NCBI GenBank assembly: GCA_027295645.1
Contig: JAPUKM010000215.1
Span: 1-11,246, forward strand
Direction of reading: 5' to 3'
DNA length: 11,246 nucleotides
From: Chloroflexota bacterium
GTDB lineage: Bacteria > Chloroflexota > Dehalococcoidia > Lucifugimonadales > JAPUKM01
The position numbers were made by a program, and so were the translations under genes. Below the pieces are notes generated by a model. The model saw only the letters and a list, made by a program, of their open reading frames with translations. It made no database searches and had not been told where the DNA came from. Position 1 is the first letter of the stretch, and the number at the start of each line of letters is the position of its first letter. Positions 6,441-11,246 of the stretch are shown here, in pieces.

Positions 6441-6475
6441 AGTTGGCCCAGGTAAGATCTTCTCCACCACCAACT
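6441..6475. repeat. inverted repeat between MetE-like and MFS genes
   Basis: AGTTGG (6441-6446) and CCAACT (6470-6475) are perfect complements with a 23-base loop. The arms can be extended by two more pairs across a bulge. It lies in the 84-base gap between stop 6425 and GTG 6510. It may partly limit transcription into the transporter, but with such a loop it is no convincing terminator. Confidence 0.2.
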
Positions 6476-6509
6476 CTAGGTCTGTGCACATTGTCCAGGG
6501 GCTACTGAC

Positions 6510-7775
6510 GTGTTAAAAGCAGGCCCATTAAGGGCGTTCAACAGCAAGCAGTTTCGACTGCTGTGGGTTTCGTCACTGCTGTCGATCGTATCCTTCTTCA
6601 TGGTGCTGGTTAGCCGTGGTTGGATTGTTCTGGAGCTAACCGACTCCCCCTTCATGGTCACGGCGGTCAGCGCAGTACCAATGTTGCCCATTCTTATTGC
6701 CTCTCCCGTGGGAGGAATAGCAGCAGACCGGATCAGCCGACGACTAATCCTGGTCGCTGGTGACGCCGTCAGTTGTCTCTCTCTGTTGATCTTAGGTGTC
6801 TTGATAGTTGCTGATGCAATCGAAGTGTGGCATATATTTGCTCTTTCATTCTTGCATGGTTTGGCGTTTGCCACCATGATGCCAGCAAGAATGGCGATGG
6901 TTCCAGACGTTCTGGAAGCTAGCGATATGGCCAGTGGCGTGGCGATATTCTCAGCCGTCTTCAGCGCAGGAATGTTTGTGGGACCTGCCCCTGCTGGCTT
7001 GCTGATCGAAAACTTCGGTGTTGGCCAGACATTCATAATCGCGGCTGCGATGCTTGTGCCGGCAGTAGCTATTCTGTTTGTTGTCAATGTCCCGCGCCTG
7101 GATCCAGTGGGGGCGAATGTAGGCCATACATCGATGGTTGCCGACTTAGTCGAGGCGATGTCGCACATACGGATTCGGCCCCTTTTGCTCGGTCTAGTGT
7201 TGATGGGCGTCGTTCTTTCGGCAGTCAACATGCCGTACCAGTCCGTGCTGCCGGTTTTTGCCAGAGACGTTCTCGGAACCGGGGCTGCTGGTCTAGGCTA
7301 CCTCACGACGGCCATTGGCATTGGAGCACTGGTGGGTTCGCTGACGGTGGCTTCCGCGGGGAATGATCGCCAACTGAGAATCTTGCTGATGGCGGGATTC
7401 CTGACATTCGGGCCGCTCATCGTCGCCTTCTCCATATCAGGGGTATTCTGGCTTTCGCTTTTGCTTGGATTTCTCCTCGGGTTGGTGACGCAGGTTACGT
7501 TGACCAGCAACCTAACTATCATACAATTGGCGGTGCCGAACTATTTGCGAGGGCGAATCTTGAGTATCCGAATGATCGTAATCGGGCTGGGTCCAATAGG
7601 AATGGTTGGGTTGGGGTTGGGAACCGAGATTCTCGGGGCGCAGACAGCACTCGGACTCATGGGAACAGCCTCGATCGTTTTGACCCTGATTCTCGTTTGG
7701 GCGTTCCCGGACCTACACAGAGTCGAACCAGACACGGCGAATGCCGCATTCTCTGTGAGGCCGATCGTGCGATAG
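6510..7775 (+). CDS. MFS transporter (EntS-like MFS_3 family)
   Basis: A 421-residue inner-membrane transporter with twelve predictable hydrophobic segments. The loop 2-3 motif A variant GGIAADRISRRLIL is near 68-81, and VWHIFALSFLHG...MMPARMAMVPDVL covers segments 4-5. The second half has VLPVFARDVLGTGAAGLGYL. It aligns along its length with the reverse-strand transporter: both have FR-L-L near the start, S-x-FMV, P-x-GG, VWH-F, GP-x-AGLLI and LPVF-x-x-x-VL. The two are paralogues or members of one narrow family. It starts at GTG 6510 with AGGGG (6497-6501) eight bases upstream. It follows the zinc methyltransferase on the same strand and probably shares its transcript. Known relatives are proton-driven exporters of siderophores or drugs; the cargo here is unknown. 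A 6-bp hairpin begins at the last base of its stop codon. Confidence 0.94.
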   Translation: MLKAGPLRAFNSKQFRLLWVSSLLSIVSFFMVLVSRGWIVLELTDSPFMVTAVSAVPMLPILIASPVGGIAADRISRRLILVAGDAVSCLSLLILGVLIVADAIEVWHIFALSFLHGLAFATMMPARMAMVPDVLEASDMASGVAIFSAVFSAGMFVGPAPAGLLIENFGVGQTFIIAAAMLVPAVAILFVVNVPRLDPVGANVGHTSMVADLVEAMSHIRIRPLLLGLVLMGVVLSAVNMPYQSVLPVFARDVLGTGAAGLGYLTTAIGIGALVGSLTVASAGNDRQLRILLMAGFLTFGPLIVAFSISGVFWLSLLLGFLLGLVTQVTLTSNLTIIQLAVPNYLRGRILSIRMIVIGLGPIGMVGLGLGTEILGAQTALGLMGTASIVLTLILVWAFPDLHRVEPDTANAAFSVRPIVR

Positions 7776-7790
7776 GGGAGAGGACTCCCC
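7775..7790 (+). terminator. hairpin at the end of the MFS gene
   Basis: GGGGAG (7775-7780) and CTCCCC (7785-7790) pair perfectly around the 4-base loop AGGA. The stem begins on the last G of the MFS stop codon. No T-run follows, so it may act as an mRNA-stabilising 3' hairpin or a Rho-linked end rather than a classical intrinsic terminator. Confidence 0.4.
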
Positions 7791-7814
7791 GCCCGTCGCA
7801 CCCTGTTTACAGCC

Positions 7815-7874
7815 ATGGCCGGGGCGCTCTTGCTGAGCCTGGTGTTCCTCTTGCCGACAGAATACAGTGCTTGA
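7815..7874 (+). other. 19-codon hydrophobic ORF after the MFS gene (doubtful)
   Basis: ATG 7815 opens a 19-residue ORF, MAGALLLSLVFLLPTEYSA, that would form one short membrane segment. It is in the same frame as the MFS gene, and that frame stays open from the MFS stop at 7775 to TGA 7874. There is no Shine-Dalgarno. The preceding transporter already has twelve segments, so this is not a lost end of it. It is either chance or a remnant. Confidence 0.12.
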
Positions 7875-7956
7875 GATGTGGAGACGGTGAGAACATTGAC
7901 TGCCCCAAGGCACCGGAACAATCGGCTGCTCTTCAGGCTTTCGTCAGGAGTTGAGC

Positions 7957-7992
7957 ATGCCCTACCGATTTGTCCTGGGACGTGGTGCCTGA
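7957..7992 (+). other. 11-codon leader ORF before the YihY gene (possible)
   Basis: ATG 7957 has AGGAG (7946-7950) six bases upstream, a better ribosome site than that of the YihY gene itself, yet its frame closes after MPYRFVLGRGA at TGA 7990-7992. It ends 40 bases before ATG 8033. It could be a translated leader. However, the candidate promoter at 7970-7998 overlaps it, and transcripts from that promoter would not contain it. Confidence 0.25.
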
Positions 7993-7998
7993 CATAAT
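7970..7998 (+). promoter_or_regulatory. sigma70-like promoter of the YihY-MBL-synthetase unit
   Basis: TTGTCC (7970-7975) and CATAAT (7993-7998) are separated by exactly 17 bases and match the consensus at 4 of 6 and 5 of 6 positions. Transcription would begin near 8004-8006, about 28 bases before ATG 8033. This supports that start over the upstream TTG 7970 and ATG 7997. Confidence 0.45.
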
Positions 7999-8032
7999 GG
8001 GGCAGGCCTATACAGTTCCGCCGGAAATTGAT

Positions 8033-8971
8033 ATGTGGTGGAGAGTTGTAACGCTCTTTTACGTGGCTTTGAGAGACTTCGTCCGCGGCAACTGCCACTA
8101 CGTTGCGGCTGGCATTGCCTTCTGGACAGCCTTCTCCCTCTTCCCCCTTGCTCTGGCGGCAATATCACTCCTCAGCTTCATCTACACATCGCCTGAAGAG
8201 CAGACCCCCCTGGTTGAAGCCATCGTGAGGCTTGTCCCTGTGTCAGAAGACTATCTGGCCGACCTGATTCAGGACATAGCGGACGCTCGCGGCACGCTGG
8301 GCATACTGGCCATTCTGGGCCTCCTCTGGCCGGGTACGGCCATGTTCTCTGCGGTAAGGAAAGGCATCAACCATGCCTGGGGGATTGGCCGGCCACAGAA
8401 CTTCCTCCTGGAGCGGGCCATTGATCTTGCCATGCTCGTTGGTATGGCATCTCTTGCCTTCATCATGGTCCTGTTCACCACCAACACGCTCGGTGTCGCC
8501 TCCCTGGCCAGCGCACCGGGCTGGTTGGGAGGCGACCTGGGCGGCCGGGTATTGCTGGAGATCGTTGCGCTGGCATTCACCATCGGCGCATTCATGCTGC
8601 TGTACCGGTACGTCCCCAACACCGCCGTGGCCTGGCGTGACGCCTGGCTTGGCGCAGTCATAGGTGGAGCGTTGTTCCAGGGTGTCAGACTGGGCTTCGC
8701 CTGGTACGCGGCAAGCTTCAGCAACTTCAACCTTATATACGGCTCCCTGGGGGCGTTGATGGCAATCCTGGTATGGGCCTACGTGTCCTCTATAGCGATC
8801 ATGTGGGGAGCCCAGGTGGCCTTCACCTACAGCCGGGTCTTCGGCACGTACGCAAACAGCCTTCCGGAGCTTCAGCCCAGGGCGACAGACGCTCAACGCG
8901 GCCGCCGAATCCAGAGAGCGCTCGCCACCGTATCACGCTGGCTGGTACCGTCCAAGAGGAGCCAGCCGTGA
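8033..8971 (+). CDS. YihY/BrkB-family integral membrane protein
   Basis: A 312-residue membrane protein of the YihY/virulence factor BrkB family (once called ribonuclease BN, a name now withdrawn for these proteins). The family pattern is clear: an N-terminal amphipathic stretch with HYVAAGIAFWTAFSLFPLALA at 22-42, a loop with VSEDYLADLIQDI at 70-82, GILAILGLLWPGTAMFSAVRKGINHAWGI at 90-118, then LYRYVPN near 190-196 and W-R-D-A-W-L-GA at 201-208. It ends with segments containing YGSLGALMAILVWAYVSS at 236-253 and IMWGAQVAF at 256-264. About six membrane segments are expected, and a basic tail of about 45 residues follows. ATG 8033 is chosen because GGA lies 7 bases upstream, a promoter precedes it, and family members start just before this helix; ATG 7997 is a weaker alternative. 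The molecular function is unknown. Its TGA overlaps the next gene's GTG by 4 bases, so the two are translationally coupled. Confidence 0.92.
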   Translation: MWWRVVTLFYVALRDFVRGNCHYVAAGIAFWTAFSLFPLALAAISLLSFIYTSPEEQTPLVEAIVRLVPVSEDYLADLIQDIADARGTLGILAILGLLWPGTAMFSAVRKGINHAWGIGRPQNFLLERAIDLAMLVGMASLAFIMVLFTTNTLGVASLASAPGWLGGDLGGRVLLEIVALAFTIGAFMLLYRYVPNTAVAWRDAWLGAVIGGALFQGVRLGFAWYAASFSNFNLIYGSLGALMAILVWAYVSSIAIMWGAQVAFTYSRVFGTYANSLPELQPRATDAQRGRRIQRALATVSRWLVPSKRSQP

Positions 8972-9675
8972 AGCTGGTGAGGCCGGTGCGAATAGCTCCC
9001 GGCGTGTACCAGCTCCGTGCCATCGGAGCAAAGGTCACGGCCCTCTTCGGAGAGGACGGGGTGGTGCTCGTGGACAGCGGTGGGCGTGGGAGCGTGGGAC
9101 TGATATCCGCCGGATTGAGGGCGCTGGGCTCCTCCCTGGAGATGGTCCGGCTGATCGTCCTCACCCATTACCACCCGGACCACGCCGGGAACCTCTCGAA
9201 GTTGGTCGCTGCAACGTCTGCGAAGGTGGCTGTTCACCGCCAGGAGGCGGCGATCATAAACGGCGACGAGCCCGCTCCGAACCCCTATCGCCATTCGCTA
9301 GTGGCAGGCCTCACCAAGCCATTTATTAACAAGCTGTACGGCGGTCCGGTGGCCGTCGACTACCCCCTTGAGGATGGCGACAGCCTCCCTGATCTGGGCC
9401 ATGTCCAGGCCATCCATACGCCCGGACACACCTCCGGCAGCCTCTGCCTGTACGTGGCCCCGCACAAGACCCTCATTGTTGGCGACGCCCTGCGGCACCG
9501 CTTTGGAAGACTTGGCCCTCCGGCGGCATCCGTCACCAGGGACCCTGTGGAGGCCATGAAATCGTTGGAGAAGCTTCTGGCGCTGGACTTTGATATCATC
9601 TGCTTCGGTCACTATCCTCCGTTGCGGAAGGACGCACGAGCCGCCTTGCAACGGTTGGTCCAGAAGAGCGGTTGA
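8968..9675 (+). CDS. metallo-beta-lactamase-fold hydrolase
   Basis: A 235-residue protein with the full dinuclear metal site of the MBL fold: T-H67-Y-H69-P-D71-H72 in the first metal motif, His154 in TPGHTSG, Asp173 in IVGDAL, and His215 in CFGHYPP. The N-terminal VALFGEDGVVLVDSGGRG-like strand pair is typical of glyoxalase II-like and related thioester or lactone hydrolases; no DNA/RNA-processing motif (beta-CASP) is present. The start is GTG 8968, with GAGGAG (8956-8961) six bases upstream and a 4-base overlap (GTGA) with the preceding stop; the longer open frame to 8773 merely overlaps the YihY gene. It lies between a membrane protein and an acyl-CoA synthetase, so a thioester or acyl-ester substrate is plausible, but that is inference. 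The metal is probably zinc, or zinc with iron. Confidence 0.93.
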   Translation: MKLVRPVRIAPGVYQLRAIGAKVTALFGEDGVVLVDSGGRGSVGLISAGLRALGSSLEMVRLIVLTHYHPDHAGNLSKLVAATSAKVAVHRQEAAIINGDEPAPNPYRHSLVAGLTKPFINKLYGGPVAVDYPLEDGDSLPDLGHVQAIHTPGHTSGSLCLYVAPHKTLIVGDALRHRFGRLGPPAASVTRDPVEAMKSLEKLLALDFDIICFGHYPPLRKDARAALQRLVQKSG

Positions 9676-9685
9676 GGAGGCAGCC

Positions 9686-11246
9686 ATGACCAAGACATTG
9701 GTGCAGTTCCTTCAAGATGCGGCGGACCGATTTGGACCTCGGCCTGCGCTGTTTTTCAAGCCGAGTATTCGCTATCAGAAGTGGACGTACACGGATCTCT
9801 GGGAGGGTGCCGGGAGGGTGGCCTCGTTGCTACAGCAACGAGGGTTGAACAAAGGGGACAGGGTCCTGCTCTGGGGGCCCAACTGTCCCCAGTGGGTACT
9901 GGCGTTCTTCGGCTGCATGAGGGCGGGGGTCATCGCCGTGCCTCTGGATATGCGATCGACCCTGGACTTCGCGGAGCGGGTGGCCGATAAAACGGAGCCC
10001 GGCCTGGTTTTTGTATCCCGACTGACGCCTCCTGCGCACCAGGAGCTTAACGTGCCCAAAGTCTACTTTGAGGAGATGGAGGAGCTCACCCGGGAGATGC
10101 CCGATCCACGGGATGCGGAGGTGGCGGACGATGATCTGGCTGAGATCATGTTCACCTCCGGCACCACCGGCGACCCAAAGGGTGTGATGCTCACCCACGC
10201 AAACCTGGTGACCAACCTGGAGGGCACCGCTGAGCACGTTCCCGGCAATCCCTCGAACCGCCTCATCTCCGTCCTACCGCTGAGCCACATGTTCGAGCAG
10301 ATGGCCAGCATGATGTCGGCCCTCAACTGCGGAGCCAACATCACCTTTCCAACCAGCCGCCAGCCCACCGTACTGTTCAGGACCATGAGAGAGCGCAGGG
10401 TGACCACCATGCTCCTGGTGCCGCAGGCCCTGGACCTCATCATGAAGCGCATAGAGGCGGAGGTGAGCCGTCGGGACAAGCAGAGGATCTGGAGATTCAT
10501 GTTGAAGATTGCCGCTCACACGCCGTTCCGGCTTCGCCGGCTCCTCTTCAGAGGGGTGCACAAGCAGTTCGGCGGCTCTCTGAAGCTCATCGTCTCCGGG
10601 GGAGCGGCTCTCGACGCCGAACTGGGCGCCAAATGGAGCGCTCTGGGAATCAAGGTCATCCAGGCGTACGGCGCAACGGAGGCATCGCCGACCATCAGTT
10701 GCCATACCCTGAAACACCCTCGGTTCGATTCGGTCGGTCGCCCCATTCCCAACGTTGACGTACGGATCTCGGAGGAGGGAGAGATACTGGTCAGGGGGCC
10801 CAACCTCACGCCGGGTTACTGGAACGAGCCGGAGAAGACTGCTGCTTCATTTGAGGATGGCTGGTACAAAACGGGCGACCTGGGCTTCATGGACCAGGAG
10901 GGCTTTCTTCATCTGAGAGGCCGGAAGAAGGACATGATCGTGCTTTCCAGCGGAGAGAACGTATTTCCTGAGGACGTCGAAGCGCTCCTAATCAAGCATC
11001 CCGCGACAAAAGACGCGGTAGTAGTGGGGTTGCCCAGGGGTTCCGGCGTGGAGGTCCACGCCGCTCTCCTCCTTGAGGACCCATCGGCGGTATCCGAGGT
11101 GGTCTCCTGGGCCAACCGCCAGCTAGCGGAGCACCAGCAGATTCGGGGTTCCACTGCCTGGCCAGACGAGGACTTTCCCAGGACACATACCCTCAAGGTG
11201 AAGAAGGGTGTAGTGGTGGATATGATCCAGGGATATGCGTCCGCCG
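9686..11246 (+). CDS. AMP-forming acyl-CoA synthetase (3' end outside window)
   Basis: An ANL-superfamily adenylating enzyme, open from ATG 9686 to the right edge (520 codons, no stop). The phosphate-binding loop F-T-S-G-T-T-G-D-P-K-G is at 156-166, the adenine motif Y-G-A-T-E at 328-332, and T-G-D at 396-398 is followed by GRKKDMIVLSSGENVFPEDVE, the hinge and C-terminal-domain start seen in long-chain fatty acyl-CoA synthetases. The last part, FPRTHTLKVKK, carries the likely catalytic lysine, Lys504. This layout fits a long-chain or medium-chain FadD15-like enzyme (acid + ATP + CoA to acyl-CoA + AMP + PPi), cytoplasmic or membrane-associated. The start has GAGGAGG (9674-9680) five bases upstream, partly within the previous gene's stop, so it is co-translated with the MBL gene. 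Some relatives carry an extra C-terminal carrier or acyltransferase domain; whether this one does cannot be seen. Confidence 0.95.
   Translation, partial: MTKTLVQFLQDAADRFGPRPALFFKPSIRYQKWTYTDLWEGAGRVASLLQQRGLNKGDRVLLWGPNCPQWVLAFFGCMRAGVIAVPLDMRSTLDFAERVADKTEPGLVFVSRLTPPAHQELNVPKVYFEEMEELTREMPDPRDAEVADDDLAEIMFTSGTTGDPKGVMLTHANLVTNLEGTAEHVPGNPSNRLISVLPLSHMFEQMASMMSALNCGANITFPTSRQPTVLFRTMRERRVTTMLLVPQALDLIMKRIEAEVSRRDKQRIWRFMLKIAAHTPFRLRRLLFRGVHKQFGGSLKLIVSGGAALDAELGAKWSALGIKVIQAYGATEASPTISCHTLKHPRFDSVGRPIPNVDVRISEEGEILVRGPNLTPGYWNEPEKTAASFEDGWYKTGDLGFMDQEGFLHLRGRKKDMIVLSSGENVFPEDVEALLIKHPATKDAVVVGLPRGSGVEVHAALLLEDPSAVSEVVSWANRQLAEHQQIRGSTAWPDEDFPRTHTLKVKKGVVVDMIQGYASA

Noticed and set aside
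6476..7231. 251-codon antisense frame inside the forward MFS gene
   Set aside because: Thr/Ile/Ala/Asn-rich antisense shadow of hydrophobic codons; no motif and no ribosome site.
7697..7954. 85-codon forward frame with a C-x-x-C motif after the MFS gene
   Set aside because: The first third overlaps the MFS gene. There is no Shine-Dalgarno at its start and only one isolated CxxC, so it is probably chance.
1..11246. Search for tRNA, rRNA, CRISPR, transposase, integrase or attachment-site repeats
   Set aside because: No cloverleaf-like segments, regular short repeats, recombinase motifs or long direct repeats were seen by inspection.

Overview
The window holds eleven well-supported protein-coding genes and the tail of a twelfth. 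There are no RNA genes, insertion sequences, transposases, integrases or CRISPR arrays that I can see. The organism looks like a moderately GC-rich, uncultured bacterium. The mix of stand-alone short MetE-like proteins, small antibiotic-biosynthesis-monooxygenase (ABM) fold proteins, alpha/beta hydrolases and EntS-type MFS exporters is one I associate with Chloroflexota of the SAR202/Dehalococcoidia kind. That placement is inference from gene families, not from a marker gene.

Left and centre (about 1-7775) form an accessory-looking cassette. After the tail of an unidentified gene come a forward pair, alpha/beta hydrolase (162-977) then ABM-like protein (1019-1318). A convergent reverse-strand run follows, read right to left: ABM-like protein (5233-4916), MFS transporter (4848-3577), alpha/beta hydrolase (3413-2649), short MetE-like zinc methyltransferase (2531-1395). 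Diverging from that run across a 172-base control region is a second forward pair, MetE-like (5406-6425) then MFS (6510-7775). So four families (hydrolase, ABM-like, MetE-like, MFS) each occur exactly twice in eight consecutive genes. The two MetE-like proteins differ in the metal site: the 5406 protein has the full His-x-Cys / Glu / Cys set, while the 2531 protein has Pro where the Glu ligand should be.

Right side (about 7970-11246) looks like a different, more GC-rich unit: a YihY/BrkB-type membrane protein, a metallo-beta-lactamase-fold hydrolase and an AMP-forming acyl-CoA synthetase that runs off the window. The last three are tightly packed, with a 4-base overlap and then a 10-base gap, each with a strong Shine-Dalgarno, so they are very probably co-translated.

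Candidate control elements are a sigma70-like promoter with a perfect TTGACA in the divergent region (reverse strand), a second reverse-strand promoter with two dyads before the reverse-strand hydrolase, and a promoter just ahead of the YihY gene. Terminator-like hairpins after three gene ends all lack clear U-tracts. The joint role of the paired cassette is not established; import/export plus hydrolysis, small-molecule oxidation or isomerisation and alkyl transfer would suit a catabolic or detoxification function, but that is a hypothesis.
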